This document shows positions 10,606-19,033 of a stretch of 64,000 nucleotides of DNA, one piece after another; the stretch's first letter is position 1; each line of letters starts with the position of its first letter. Where the stretch lies: assembly GCA_019309545.1 (NCBI GenBank), contig JAFDGA010000003.1:1-64000 (forward strand), read 5' to 3'. The position numbers and the translations under genes were made by a program. The notes under the pieces are model-generated. The model saw nothing but the letters and a program-made list of their open reading frames with translations. It searched no databases and was not told the DNA's origin. This stretch comes from Deltaproteobacteria bacterium. GTDB taxonomy: Bacteria; Desulfobacterota; Desulfobaccia; Desulfobaccales; Desulfobaccaceae.

Positions 10606-10906
10606 ATTGCCGACCCTTAATCTCCTGTTCCAGATCTTGGAGGCGTTTTTCCAGGTTCTCCAAGTCAGCCTGGCGGGCCAATCCCATCTCCGTAATGATC
10701 TTTTTAACCAACTCCTTGAGCTGCTCCCGTAAGGCCTGTTGCTCAACCTGAGCCTTTTCAATGATTTGCTCCACCGCCTGGGAGCGATCTTGCTGGCTCA
10801 GTTCGCCCCGCTTGACCATCTCATCAACCAGGCCCTCAACCTTCTCTTTGGTAAAATCCCACAAACCCAGGCCAAAATGCACGGTTTTACGCCAGAACTC
10901 TTCCAT
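10604..10906 (-). CDS. phasin-like coiled-coil protein
   Basis: This is a 100-residue, highly charged, almost fully alpha-helical protein. An amphipathic N-terminus (FWRKTVHFGLGLWDFTKEKV) is followed by a long heptad-like stretch through EQIIEKAQVEQQALREQL and ending in a Leu/Glu-rich coiled coil (LENLEKRLQDLEQEI). This layout resembles the short phasin / polyhydroxyalkanoate-granule-associated proteins found in many Desulfobacterota and clostridia. No polyhydroxyalkanoate synthase is present nearby, so a granule role is unproven; a membrane- or envelope-associated coiled coil is also possible. Confidence 0.7.
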   Translation of the reverse strand: MEEFWRKTVHFGLGLWDFTKEKVEGLVDEMVKRGELSQQDRSQAVEQIIEKAQVEQQALREQLKELVKKIITEMGLARQADLENLEKRLQDLEQEIKGRQ

Positions 10907-10951
10907 CTTGCCTGCCCCTTTCGCCTGATCTTTATAATAATCGGTAAACTT

Positions 10952-10993
10952 TTAATACTCAGGTCATAAAATAACTGAATTGGGAACAGAGGA
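10952..10993 (-). repeat. dispersed intergenic repeat, copy 4 (fragment)
   Basis: Only the right end of the family is left. On the minus strand it reads CCTCTGTTCCCAATTCAG, TTATTTTATGACC, TGACCTGAGTATTAA. It lies between the phasin-like gene and the metallo-hydrolase gene. Confidence 0.6.
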
Positions 10994-11003
10994 TAACTTA
11001 AAT

Positions 11004-11759
11004 CTACACTGCCACCCGCAGGCCGTCTTCGGCCCGGATGATCTCTCCGGAATAGTGCTGGGCGCAGGCGGCCACCACATCCATCTGGTCGCAGGGTGGA
11101 TAGAAATGGGTCAGAACCAACCGGGGGACCCCGGTCCGGGCTGCCAGTAGCCCGGCATCCGTGGGGGTGAGATGACCCGGAATCTTGGTAGGATTAGCCG
11201 CCTCCAGAATCAACAGGTCGGCCCCGGTCGCCAGCTTGACCAGGGAGTCACTCAAATCCGTATCCCCGGAATAGACCACCGACTTCCCTTCGGCTTCGAC
11301 CCGGAAGCCAATGCTGCTGGCGATGTGCTTGACCGGGGCAGTTTTAATGATCAGATCATCCCAGCGAACCTCATCCGGACCAGCAGTTGATAGTTCCTTA
11401 ACCTTCATCAGCCCTGGGGGCGGCTCAATCCAGTCGCCGAAGGCCTCTTTCAGACCGCGGAAAAAATCTTTAAACCCCTGGGCCGCCAGCAGCCAGATGG
11501 GAGTCTGGCGATGATAGCCCAGAGAATAGTGGGTGGCAAACAGAAAAGGGGCGAGATCCCCAACATGGTCGACATGAAAGTGGCTGAGGCCGATAATGTC
11601 GATCATGGTGAAATCGAGGTCCACCGTGAGTAAGGCCCGCAAGGTCCCCGCCCCCAGGTCCAACAGCACCACCTGTCCGGCCGCCTTGAGGGCCACGGCG
11701 GGCGCGCCCCGGCGCCGTGAGGGCACCGCGGTTCCTGAACCGATAATAATAACTTCCAC
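11004..11759 (-). CDS. metallo-beta-lactamase-fold hydrolase (RNase Z/ribonuclease-like)
   Basis: This is a cytosolic zinc hydrolase of the MBL superfamily. The metal motif HxHxDH appears as SHFHVDH, preceded by LLDLGAGTLRALL, and the later metal ligands lie in VYSGDTDLSD, HLTP and LTHFYPP. This arrangement is shared with RNase Z-like and other single-domain phosphodiesterases; the substrate is not predictable. I start it at GTG 11759, which has AGAGGA at a good distance and gives the family N-terminus MEVIIIGSGTA. A TTG at 11831, overlapping the upstream stop, is possible but adds 24 atypical residues. It is likely co-transcribed with the ferritin-like gene. Confidence 0.8.
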   Translation of the reverse strand: MEVIIIGSGTAVPSRRRGAPAVALKAAGQVVLLDLGAGTLRALLTVDLDFTMIDIIGLSHFHVDHVGDLAPFLFATHYSLGYHRQTPIWLLAAQGFKDFFRGLKEAFGDWIEPPPGLMKVKELSTAGPDEVRWDDLIIKTAPVKHIASSIGFRVEAEGKSVVYSGDTDLSDSLVKLATGADLLILEAANPTKIPGHLTPTDAGLLAARTGVPRLVLTHFYPPCDQMDVVAACAQHYSGEIIRAEDGLRVAV

Positions 11760-11827
11760 TGCTTCCTCTTTCTGGTTACCTGGGGCAGCGTCGATAATGG
11801 ACCGGGCCGGTGTTACCGGCAAACCGG

Positions 11828-12355
11828 TCAAGCACCGTCCACGTGGGCCATTTCGCTGACAAAAAACCAGTCGGCGGGATCAGCCAGATAATTATGATAA
11901 TCCAGCAGAGCTAAATAATGGCCCCGTTCTTCGTTGACCAGGCTCAAGAAAAAGCGACGTTCCATGGGGGTGGCGGCTTCCCGGGCCAGTTTATTGTAAT
12001 AGGCCACGCTTTGTTCTTCCATATCCATCCCCAGTTTCAGGGCCTTGAGATCATCGGCATTGCCCTGCCCCATGGTTTCCTTGGCCAGTGCTTTGCCAAA
12101 GACATTGGGGTCATGATGGGGCTGCTCAAAGCTGCACATGGTTTCCGACCACTTAGGGTCTTTCTCCAGGGCCTGATAAATTTCCCTGATTTTTTGGATA
12201 TGGTATTCTTCAGATTTGGCCAGATACTCAAAAATTTCCCGGGTTCCCGGAGTCTTGGCCTGTTTTGCGGCCTGTTGATAAAACTTCTGGCCGTCGATTT
12301 CCATCTGCACGGCATCCTTTAAGGCGTCGATCATGCAACTTATGTCCTGGGCCAT
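11828..12355 (-). CDS. ferritin-like/rubrerythrin-family di-iron protein
   Basis: This is a 175-residue four-helix-bundle protein. The carboxylate and histidine ligands appear as two E...ExxH sets: QMEIDGQKFY with EEYH in the first half, and MEEQSVAYY with NEERGHY in the second. It lacks the C-terminal rubredoxin domain of true rubrerythrins, so it belongs to the erythrin/YciE-like ferritin family. Members handle peroxide or iron in anaerobes, which fits the inferred lifestyle. It lies just upstream of the metallo-hydrolase on the same strand. Confidence 0.82.
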   Translation of the reverse strand: MAQDISCMIDALKDAVQMEIDGQKFYQQAAKQAKTPGTREIFEYLAKSEEYHIQKIREIYQALEKDPKWSETMCSFEQPHHDPNVFGKALAKETMGQGNADDLKALKLGMDMEEQSVAYYNKLAREAATPMERRFFLSLVNEERGHYLALLDYHNYLADPADWFFVSEMAHVDGA

Positions 12356-12584
12356 GGCTTACTTTCCTTCCTTATTTAAAAGTCGATATTATAATAAATT
12401 ATGTCAGCAGCAGCCGGATGTCAAACAATCTAGGGTTTTTCAAGAGCTCTAAAACTTCTCCGACCAGGTTTGAGGTTCTATTTTGCTGGCAGTTGATATT
12501 GTATTCCCTGGACGGGGAAATCAGCCCCGGACTTTCTTGCCAGATAACGCTTTATATGCTAAAAAATCTGCAGGAAGGGCTATC

Positions 12585-13163
12585 ATGACACCGGAGCAAT
12601 TGCGCCAGCTTTTCTCTTTTCCACCCTTGACTGCCGCGGTGGCGGCTGATCTCATCCCGGCCGCAGTGCTGGCGCCGCTTTTCTTCCAGGACGCAGCTTT
12701 ACAGGTGCTTTTTACCCAACGCACCGACACGGTCAAATCTCATCAGGGCCAGGTTTCCTTTCCGGGTGGCGTCCAGGCTCCGCAAGATAACAGCTTTCTG
12801 GCCACGGCCCTGAGGGAGGCCCAGGAAGAGATCGGTCTGCAACCTGAGATGGTCGAGGTGTTGGGGGCTTTGCCCCCCATCAGCACCGTCACCGGCTACC
12901 AGATTTATGGCTTCGTCGGCCTGATCCCCTTTCCCTATGACTTCCAGATTAACCGCCAGGAAGTAGACCGACTCATTATCTTGCCGGTCAGACCCCTGCT
13001 GGAGCCAGAGCGCTGGTCCATCCGACCTTATGAATGGCAGGGACAGACCTTCTCGGCATTTTTTTGCCAATATCAGGAGATTACCGTTTGGGGGGCTACA
13101 GCGCGCATCCTGATCGAGATCTTGACTCGGATTGACCCTGATTTCCATCCTGGCCCGGATTGA
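12585..13163 (+). CDS. Nudix hydrolase, CoA pyrophosphatase (NudL) type
   Basis: This probably cleaves CoA or acyl-CoA to 4'-phosphopantetheine and 3',5'-ADP. The Nudix box runs from GGVQAPQDNSF through TALREAQEEIGL (REAQEE catalytic core), preceded by the CoA-type segment TVKSHQGQVSFPGG. The 192-residue length fits the NudL/PCD1 family. I chose ATG 12585 because GGAAGG precedes it; the frame is open for 34 more codons upstream but without a ribosome site. It is convergent with the histidine phosphatase. Confidence 0.85.
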   Translation: MTPEQLRQLFSFPPLTAAVAADLIPAAVLAPLFFQDAALQVLFTQRTDTVKSHQGQVSFPGGVQAPQDNSFLATALREAQEEIGLQPEMVEVLGALPPISTVTGYQIYGFVGLIPFPYDFQINRQEVDRLIILPVRPLLEPERWSIRPYEWQGQTFSAFFCQYQEITVWGATARILIEILTRIDPDFHPGPD

Positions 13164-13280
13164 AGGTGGTTGGGCTGCTCTTCCCATTCCATCCGCAAAA
13201 CACAGCTCTTAAATTCAAAATTTTAGATAACCTGGAGGCTCGAAGAAGGACCGGTGGAATTTTCTAAATGGTCAATGTTA

Positions 13281-13300
13281 ACCGATCAGGCCTGGTCGGT
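13281..13300 (-). terminator. hairpin just past the histidine phosphatase gene
   Basis: ACCGATCA pairs with TGGTCGGT (one G-U) around a GGCC loop, 3 bp past the stop of the minus-strand gene. The following tract is only weakly U-rich, so this is a candidate terminator. Confidence 0.35.
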
Positions 13301-13303
13301 AGG

Positions 13304-13954
13304 CTAGACCGAGGGAGAAACGGTAGCGTTCAGCAGGCGGACCACCGCCAAGTCAGGAAAGTAGTCGATAATGTTATAGCCGGCGTAGGCCTGGTCCAGA
13401 CGAAACAGGCAATCCAGGGACAACCCCAGGGCTTCACAGATAATGATCCGATTGATGCCGGCATGGGCGACGATCAGAAATTGTTCCCCCTCATGGCGCT
13501 GCCGCAGGCGTTCCAGGGCCGGGATGACCCGGGCGTGAACATCCGCCAGGCTTTCGCCGCCGGGAATACGATAATTGGTCAGATCTTGGAACCGGCTTTG
13601 CAATTCCTGAGGGTAGCGCTGGGCGATCTGGGCAAAGCTCAAGCCTTCCCAGATGCCAAAATTAAGCTCCCGGAACTCTGGCAGCGGCTGCACCGGCAAA
13701 CCCCGGTCCCGGGCAATGATCTCGGCCCCCCGCTGGGCCCGGAGGCGATCCGAGGCATAGATAGCCGCCAGGGGGAGATGGCGCCAATGTTCGGCCAAAG
13801 CCTCGAATTGGCGCACTCCGAACGGGCTCAGAGCCACATCATTATGGCCGTTATAGATGTGGGTATGACCATCGGCCACCTGGCCATGACGCGCCAGATA
13901 GAGACGGGTCGGCTTAACATCCTGATCTTTGGTTAAGGCCTTCAGTTGCATCAT
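13304..13954 (-). CDS. histidine phosphatase family protein (phosphoglycerate mutase / alpha-ribazole phosphatase-like)
   Basis: This phosphatase uses a phospho-histidine intermediate. The catalytic motif is LARHGQ near residue 21. The second arginine region is ASDRLRAQ, the acid is in FGIWEG, and the second catalytic histidine is in IVAHAG. The FGIWEGLSFAQI and IPGGESL segments resemble CobC-type alpha-ribazole phosphatases, but these cannot be told apart safely from sugar-phosphate phosphatases. Its start overlaps the glgC stop as ATGA, so it is co-translated with glgC, which favours a sugar-phosphate or housekeeping role over B12 synthesis. Confidence 0.82.
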   Translation of the reverse strand: MMQLKALTKDQDVKPTRLYLARHGQVADGHTHIYNGHNDVALSPFGVRQFEALAEHWRHLPLAAIYASDRLRAQRGAEIIARDRGLPVQPLPEFRELNFGIWEGLSFAQIAQRYPQELQSRFQDLTNYRIPGGESLADVHARVIPALERLRQRHEGEQFLIVAHAGINRIIICEALGLSLDCLFRLDQAYAGYNIIDYFPDLAVVRLLNATVSPSV

Positions 13955-15183
13955 TCGTCCAGGATGACGTTATTGGGCACCACTACCACGCCGCCGTCGC
14001 TGATCGGAAACCGCCGGGCATCCACCTCATGATCGATGCCGATGGTAAACCCGGCCGGCACCCGAACCCCTTCCTCGATAATTGCCCGGTGGATGCGGGC
14101 CCGGGACCCGATATGCACATCATCCCAAATGATCGATTCGCTCACTTCAGCATAACGGTCAATGTGAACATTGGGAGACAACACCGAGCGGCGCACGGTG
14201 GCCCCGCTGATGATACAGCCGCCAGACAGCAGAGAATCTTCTACGATGGCGGGCCTGAGATTACCTGGGTCACTGGCGGAATTGATCTTGGCCGGGGGGG
14301 TCTGGCGCTGATAGGTCCGGATGGGCCACTCCGGGTCATATAAATTAAACCGGAGATCCAAGGCTACCAGGTCCATGTTTGCTTCAAAATAGGCATCAAT
14401 GCGGCCGATATCCCGCCAGTAGCACGCCGCGTCTTTGTCCTGGGCACGGAAATTATAAGCATAAACCCGTTCTCGCCCAATCATCGAGGGGATGATATTT
14501 TTGCCGAAATCGTGGGCGCTGTCAGGCTGCCGGGCGTCCTGGATGACCTCTTGCACCAACTTTTCGGTGTTGAAGATATAGACTCCCATGGAACCCAGGG
14601 CATGTTCCGGATCACCCGGAATACAGGGCGGGTCTTGGGGTTTTTCCAAGAAATCGATAATTCTTTGCTCTTCGTCCATATGGATAATGCCAAAGGCACT
14701 GCCTTCGTAGCGAGGAATCTTCACACAGCCGGCGGTGAGTTCGGCATCCTTCTCCAGATGGAAATTCAACATCTCCAGATAATCCATTTTGTAAACATGA
14801 TCACCAGAAAGAATCAGCGTCCACCGGGGGCGCTCCTCCTGGAGGATATTGATGTTCTGGTAAATGGAATCAGCCGTGCCGCGATACCAGCGGTTGACCA
14901 TGACCTGCTGGGGGGGCACACTGCGGATAAATTCCCCCATCTCGGGTTGCAGAATATGCCAGCCCAGAGTCAGGTGTTGGTCCAAAGACAGGCTGCCATA
15001 TTGAGTCAGCACATAGATGCGCCGGATACCGGAATTGATGCAGTTAGAAAGAGTAAAGTCAATGATCTTGTAGATGCCGCCGAAAGTGATGGCCGGCTTT
15101 GCCTTATCCCGGGTCAAGGGATAAAGTCGCTCGCCCCGCCCGCCGGCCATGATCAGCGTAGTCAGGTGCTGTAATTTTTGCAT
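13951..15183 (-). CDS. glgC: glucose-1-phosphate adenylyltransferase
   Basis: This enzyme makes ADP-glucose from glucose-1-phosphate and ATP, the committed step of glycogen synthesis. The 410-residue protein has the nucleotide-binding start GGRGERLYPLTRDKAKPA, the substrate region FGGIYKIIDFTLSNCINSGI and the LSGDHVYKMDY motif. The C-terminal left-handed beta-helix ends in LSPNVHIDRYAEV-type repeats. It is followed, with overlap, by the histidine phosphatase and preceded by the response regulator. No glgA or glgB lies nearby. Confidence 0.95.
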   Translation of the reverse strand: MQKLQHLTTLIMAGGRGERLYPLTRDKAKPAITFGGIYKIIDFTLSNCINSGIRRIYVLTQYGSLSLDQHLTLGWHILQPEMGEFIRSVPPQQVMVNRWYRGTADSIYQNINILQEERPRWTLILSGDHVYKMDYLEMLNFHLEKDAELTAGCVKIPRYEGSAFGIIHMDEEQRIIDFLEKPQDPPCIPGDPEHALGSMGVYIFNTEKLVQEVIQDARQPDSAHDFGKNIIPSMIGRERVYAYNFRAQDKDAACYWRDIGRIDAYFEANMDLVALDLRFNLYDPEWPIRTYQRQTPPAKINSASDPGNLRPAIVEDSLLSGGCIISGATVRRSVLSPNVHIDRYAEVSESIIWDDVHIGSRARIHRAIIEEGVRVPAGFTIGIDHEVDARRFPISDGGVVVVPNNVILDE

Positions 15184-15192
15184 GGACTGAAC

Positions 15193-15546
15193 CTATTCTA
15201 AAAGTTCTTTGATCTTATTTTTGAGTTCACTGAGGTCGCTGGACTTGACGATGTAGGCATTGGCGGCCCAAGTCATAAAATCTTGTTTATATTGCGCGTA
15301 GGCAGTGTTTAAAATCACCGGCAAGCCTTCTCTCATGCCAATTATCCGGGGCAACAGTTCTACCCCGGTCATGCCGGGCATGCGGATATCCAAAACTACC
15401 AGGTCTAACGGCTCCTTGCGTTCAATAATCTTAAGAGCCTCCATGGCGTCTGCCGCGGTCAGCACCTGGTAGCCTTCATCGGTCAGTTCCTCACTGAGGA
15501 GGAGGCGGATTTTTTCATCATCATCGACTACTAGAATTATTTTCAT
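15193..15546 (-). CDS. stand-alone response regulator receiver
   Basis: This is a 117-residue single REC domain with no output domain. The acidic pocket is DDDE at 8-11, the phospho-acceptor is D53 (VVLDIRMPG), the conserved Thr is in NTAYAQ and the conserved Lys in IVKSSD. Such CheY-like proteins act by protein contact or as part of phosphorelays. It ends 10 bp before glgC on the same strand. No partner kinase is adjacent; the PAS kinase at 19.8 kb is on the opposite strand and carries no receiver domain, so pairing is only conceivable. Confidence 0.88.
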   Translation of the reverse strand: MKIILVVDDDEKIRLLLSEELTDEGYQVLTAADAMEALKIIERKEPLDLVVLDIRMPGMTGVELLPRIIGMREGLPVILNTAYAQYKQDFMTWAANAYIVKSSDLSELKNKIKELLE

Positions 15547-15690
15547 GGCACCTCCTCATGGCTATTCAACGAAATTTTATTATAAACTCATTTTATGGCG
15601 GTGACAACCAACAGACGATGGCTCAACAAAAAAGCAGACTTGGTCAGGGTTAAGAAAATTGACCGGATAGTTCTGGCTTAATCGGCAGTG

Positions 15691-16323
15691 TCAAACGTCT
15701 AACGGGGGCAGCCACCGCTCTCCGAAAAACAATGGTAATTCCGCAGCGCAAATGGGGCCGATCTGAATCTGCCAGCCGGTCTGGGCCGCCAGGGGTTCCT
15801 GTAGGGAAGCGCAAAGTCCCGGAATCACCAGTTGACGGTGGTCAATCCTGGCCGCCAGGTCGGATTCCTTAAGGCCCCGTTCCAACCGGACCGGAGTAAA
15901 GGTCTCATAGACCATGGCCATATCAACTGTATCACCCCGACAATCGATCAGCAATAAATAAAAGGGGCTGATGGTAGTGGCCAGGACCGCGGTGAGCACC
16001 GTCAGGGTAAGCTGACTATTACCGCTGACCAGAACCGGCGTATGAGGATCGGGGATATTGATCTCAAACAATCCCGGTGCGGTAGGCTGAGGCAAAGGCA
16101 TAGATTCCACCCGCGGCAGCCAGTCCCCGGCGGTCAGCGCCAGCTTCAGGGCATAGCGTTTCTGAGGCGAGAGGTTATGGCAGTCATCCAACTCCAAGGT
16201 GCCATTATTGAGCGAGGAAAGGAAATGTTCCGCATTATCAACGCCCACCGCCTGACATTCCTCTGAGTCAAGATAAGGCAACCACTGAATCCGCGATAGA
16301 TATAAATTAGCCGGTGGCATCAT
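15691..16323 (-). CDS. miniature CFeSP large-subunit (AcsC-like) corrinoid-domain protein
   Basis: This 210-residue protein resembles the two ends of the corrinoid iron-sulfur protein large subunit joined together. Residues 12-60 look like its N-terminal 4Fe-4S domain, but only two cysteines (C23, C48) remain, so the cluster is probably lost. Residues 88-208 match the C-terminal corrinoid-binding fold, with PDPHTPVLVSGNSQLTLTVL, HRQLVIPGL, TGWQIQIGP and AELPLF. The central TIM barrel is missing. The HgcA cap-helix motif NVWCAAGK is absent, so it is not the mercury methylation protein. No acs/cdh genes are adjacent. The first two codons are both ATG; GGAG suits the second. Confidence 0.65.
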   Translation of the reverse strand: MMPPANLYLSRIQWLPYLDSEECQAVGVDNAEHFLSSLNNGTLELDDCHNLSPQKRYALKLALTAGDWLPRVESMPLPQPTAPGLFEINIPDPHTPVLVSGNSQLTLTVLTAVLATTISPFYLLLIDCRGDTVDMAMVYETFTPVRLERGLKESDLAARIDHRQLVIPGLCASLQEPLAAQTGWQIQIGPICAAELPLFFGERWLPPLDV

Positions 16324-16557
16324 TAACTCCAGGTCAAGATATGGGAAAAAACTAAATTGCGAAGGGTAACTGCCTCAATATCATAGCAGAAATCCCGATG
16401 GCGGTCAAATCCAGCCAACCGGCCGACTCAAGCCTCTGATTGACTTATTAAGACCCCTGGCCCAGGACAAGGCCTAAACGAATAATCAATCTCCAGATTG
16501 TGGTGCTTGACTACCCTAAGTTGTTGCGGCCAATATTGCTCCTGGTTTAAATTTATA

Positions 16558-16586
16558 TTGACTTCTTAAGGCGGGTTTCTTAGAAT
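16558..16586 (+). promoter_or_regulatory. sigma70-type promoter for the DUF4416 gene
   Basis: TTGACT (16558-16563), 17 bp, TAGAAT (16581-16586): 5 of 6 in both boxes with ideal spacing. The ATG follows 24 bp later, so the leader is very short and carries only a weak ribosome site. Confidence 0.6.
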
Positions 16587-16610
16587 GGGACACCGCCAAA
16601 ATTTAAAGAT

Positions 16611-17153
16611 ATGAGTATTCTGGGCAGACCCTTACCGGTCAAGCCGTTGGTTAGTATAATTTTTGCTCAACCAGAAGTGGAGGTTCAGCTTCTGGGAGAG
16701 TTGCAGGAACGGTTTGGTCCGGCGGACTTGGTAAGTCCCTGGCTGCCGTTTACCCACACTTCTTATTATGCCCCCGAAATGGGGCCGGTCTTGCAGCGTC
16801 GGCTGATGTCTTTTTTGCATCTGGCCGGGCCGGGTAAGCTGCCGGAATGGAAACTTTTTACTGTTAATCTGGAAGGCCGCTATTCCCTGGGGGCACGGCG
16901 GCTGGTCAATATCGACCCGGGATATCTGGCCCGGGAGCGGTTAGTGCTGGCCACCGGTAAAAACTACGTTCACCGCCTTTATCTGGACCAAGGTATTTAC
17001 GGGGATTTAACCTTAATTTACCACCAGGGCCAGTTTCAGCCCTTGCCCTGGACCTACCCTGATTATGCCAGTTCGCGACTAGGGGATTTTTTATACCTGG
17101 TACGGAAGAAATATCTCTGGCAACTGCGGACTTTAACCATAAAGCAGAAGTGA
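16611..17153 (+). CDS. DUF4416 family protein
   Basis: This is a 180-residue soluble protein of the DUF4416 family, which is widespread in Desulfobacterota and sometimes mislabelled as GTP-binding. Family-type segments are VSIIFA near residue 14, FTHTSYYAPEMG, KLFTVNLEGRYSLGARRLVNIDPGYL, VLATGKNYVHRLYLDQGIYGDLTLIY and the end TYPDYAS. There is no P-loop. The conserved His, Tyr and Asp residues hint at an enzyme, but the function is unknown. It lies 57 bp before yicC on the same strand, a pairing that is common in related bacteria. Confidence 0.82.
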   Translation: MSILGRPLPVKPLVSIIFAQPEVEVQLLGELQERFGPADLVSPWLPFTHTSYYAPEMGPVLQRRLMSFLHLAGPGKLPEWKLFTVNLEGRYSLGARRLVNIDPGYLARERLVLATGKNYVHRLYLDQGIYGDLTLIYHQGQFQPLPWTYPDYASSRLGDFLYLVRKKYLWQLRTLTIKQK

Positions 17154-17210
17154 TTTGAAGGCTTCAATCAAGTACCAGGGTCTGGTAATCAGAATCTGGA
17201 AATTTTTATC

Positions 17211-18095
17211 ATGATCAAAAGTATGACTGCCTTTGGCCGCGGCGAAGCCGAGAATCCAGAAAAAAGGATGGTGGTGGAGATTCGCACTCTGAATCACCGA
17301 TTTCTGGATTTACATTTTCGCCTGCCCCGAAGGTTTTGGGGGCTGGAAGAGCGCCTGCGGAAGCTGTTAAAAGCCGGAATCGCTCGGGGACGGGTGGAAT
17401 TAAACCTGGAAGTTGTGTCTTTAGGAGAAGGTAACAAGTCTTTGGTATTGGATCGAGCTTTACTGCGAGAAGCTCAAGACATCCTGGAGGAAATGCGGCG
17501 GCTTTGCACCATTTCGGAAACCTTGCAACTGGAGCATTTGCTGCGCTTTCCAGAACTGATCACGGTTCAGGAGCCAGCCCCTGCCGACGAAGAGGCCACC
17601 TGGGAGGTCCTGTCGCAGGCCGTGTTCCAGGCTCTGGAGGCGGTGGAGACCATGCGTCAGGCCGAAGGGCAAAGCCTGGCAACCGATCTGCAGCAGCGCC
17701 TAGAACTGATAAACCGTCAACTGGAGGAAATCAATACTCAGGCCCTGGAGGTCCCGCGGCTTTATCGGGAACGGCTGGAGGCCCGGTTGCCCCAGTTATT
17801 GCCTGGGCAACCCTGGGCCGACGATAGCCGCCTGCTTCAGGAAGTGGCCCTGCTAGCGGATCGGGCTGATATCAGCGAGGAACTTACCCGCTTGCGCAGC
17901 CACCTGGAACAGTTCCAACAGAATCTGGCCGGTTCCGGGGCTGTGGGCCGCAAGCTCGATTTTCTCCTGCAAGAGATGAATCGGGAGATCAACACTATTG
18001 GCGCCAAGGCTAACGACCTAAAAATCTCCCAAGCCGTGGTTGAGGTTAAGAACGAGTTAGAACGGTTACGAGAACAGGTCCAAAATATTGAATAA
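17211..18095 (+). CDS. yicC: YicC/YloC family endoribonuclease
   Basis: The 294-residue protein starts with the family hallmark MIKSMTAFGRGEAE and has EIRTLNHRFLDLHFRLPR. It ends with the DUF1732 region EISEELTRLRSHL, GRKLDFLLQEMNREINTIGAKAND, and VEVKNELERLREQVQNIE. YicC proteins are metal-dependent ribonucleases linked to small-RNA decay. The order yicC-remA-gmk is the same as the yloC-remA-gmk group of Firmicutes and is common in Desulfobacterota. The ATG follows DUF4416 closely, with only a weak Shine-Dalgarno. Confidence 0.92.
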   Translation: MIKSMTAFGRGEAENPEKRMVVEIRTLNHRFLDLHFRLPRRFWGLEERLRKLLKAGIARGRVELNLEVVSLGEGNKSLVLDRALLREAQDILEEMRRLCTISETLQLEHLLRFPELITVQEPAPADEEATWEVLSQAVFQALEAVETMRQAEGQSLATDLQQRLELINRQLEEINTQALEVPRLYRERLEARLPQLLPGQPWADDSRLLQEVALLADRADISEELTRLRSHLEQFQQNLAGSGAVGRKLDFLLQEMNREINTIGAKANDLKISQAVVEVKNELERLREQVQNIE

Positions 18096-18130
18096 GTAAA
18101 AAGTATAATTAACCAAGGAACCATTGACTA

Positions 18131-18424
18131 GTGCGCTCGATCATGTCCAACAAAGAAAATTACTCCGTCAATATCGGCTTTGGCAACCTGGTGGCCTCCC
18201 ACCGGGTAGTGGCGATTGTCACTCCAGGGTCAGCGCCCATGAAACGGCTGCGGGAAGAAGCCAAAAATCGGGAACGGCTCATTGATGCCACCCATGGTCG
18301 CAAGACCCGCTCCATAATTGTCATGGATAGCAACCATATCGTGCTTTCCGCGGTTCAGCCCGAAACCCTGTGTCAACGCCTTAATGGAGATCATTCGGGA
18401 ATAAGAGGCAAGAAGGACGAATAG
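18131..18424 (+). CDS. remA: RemA-like DUF370 DNA-binding regulator
   Basis: This small protein has the DUF370 core [31 protein letters not shown] and [29 protein letters not shown]. In Bacillus, RemA forms DNA-wrapping rings and activates biofilm genes. In this phylum its role is not established. The start is uncertain: GTG 18131 has AAGGA upstream, while ATG 18143 gives the more usual N-terminus but lacks a ribosome site. It lies between yicC and gmk; its TAG stop directly abuts the gmk GTG. Confidence 0.85.
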   Translation: MRSIMSNKENYSVNIGFGNLVASHRVVAIVTPGSAPMKRLREEAKNRERLIDATHGRKTRSIIVMDSNHIVLSAVQPETLCQRLNGDHSGIRGKKDE

Positions 18425-19033
18425 GTGGGAGGTCAGATTTTTGTGGTCTCGGGTTCCTCCGGAACCGGAAAGACCTCTTTACTGCAGGAAGTTTTGGCCA
18501 AAGATTCCCGGCTACGGTTTTCAGTCTCTTATACCACCCGGAAGCCGCGTCCCCACGAGGTCCACGGTCAGGACTATTTCTTTGTCAGTCCAGACGAATT
18601 CCACCGTCTGGTCCAGCAAGGCCGGTTAATCGAATGGGTGGAACAATTCGGCCACTTTTATGGCACTTCTAAAGACTGGGTGGACCAGGCCCTGACCCAG
18701 GAGCAAGATATAGTCTTTGATATTGAAATTCACGGGGCTCGGCAACTGAAACGCCTTTATCCGGACGAGACCTTTATCTTTATTCTGCCGCCCTCCTTGG
18801 CGGAACTGGAACGGCGCTTGCGCCGGCGCGGAGATGTGCCGGAAGCCGAATTGCAGCAGCGCCTGCAGCAAGCCCGAAAAGAGTTGCAGGAGGTGGAGTG
18901 GTATGATTATCTGGTCATAAACGACGATTTTTCGGAGGCCGTATACCTGTTACAGGCTCTCGTCAACGCTTCCCGCTGCCGCACCCCTTTAGTGTGGCCC
19001 AAGATTAAACACCGCTTCCAGATACAGTCCTGA
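18425..19033 (+). CDS. gmk: guanylate kinase
   Basis: This enzyme phosphorylates GMP to GDP with ATP. The 202-residue protein has the P-loop SGSSGTGKTSLL, the GMP-binding stretch SVSYTTRKPRPHEVHGQDYFFV, EHG-region HFYGTSKDWV, and the lid arginines ERRLRRRG. The start is GTG 18425, immediately after the remA stop, with AAGGA in the end of remA. It is the last gene of the DUF4416-yicC-remA-gmk unit; rpoZ, which often follows, is absent. Confidence 0.95.
   Translation: MGGQIFVVSGSSGTGKTSLLQEVLAKDSRLRFSVSYTTRKPRPHEVHGQDYFFVSPDEFHRLVQQGRLIEWVEQFGHFYGTSKDWVDQALTQEQDIVFDIEIHGARQLKRLYPDETFIFILPPSLAELERRLRRRGDVPEAELQQRLQQARKELQEVEWYDYLVINDDFSEAVYLLQALVNASRCRTPLVWPKIKHRFQIQS

Noticed and set aside
13268-13936. 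Long plus-strand reading frame of 222 codons opposite the histidine phosphatase
   Set aside because: The minus strand encodes a complete phosphatase with all catalytic motifs; the plus-strand translation has no family resemblance and is a codon-bias shadow.
15691-16323. HgcA mercury methylation protein
   Set aside because: It shares the corrinoid-domain family but lacks the NVWCAAGK cap-helix motif and the membrane domain, and no hgcB ferredoxin gene follows.
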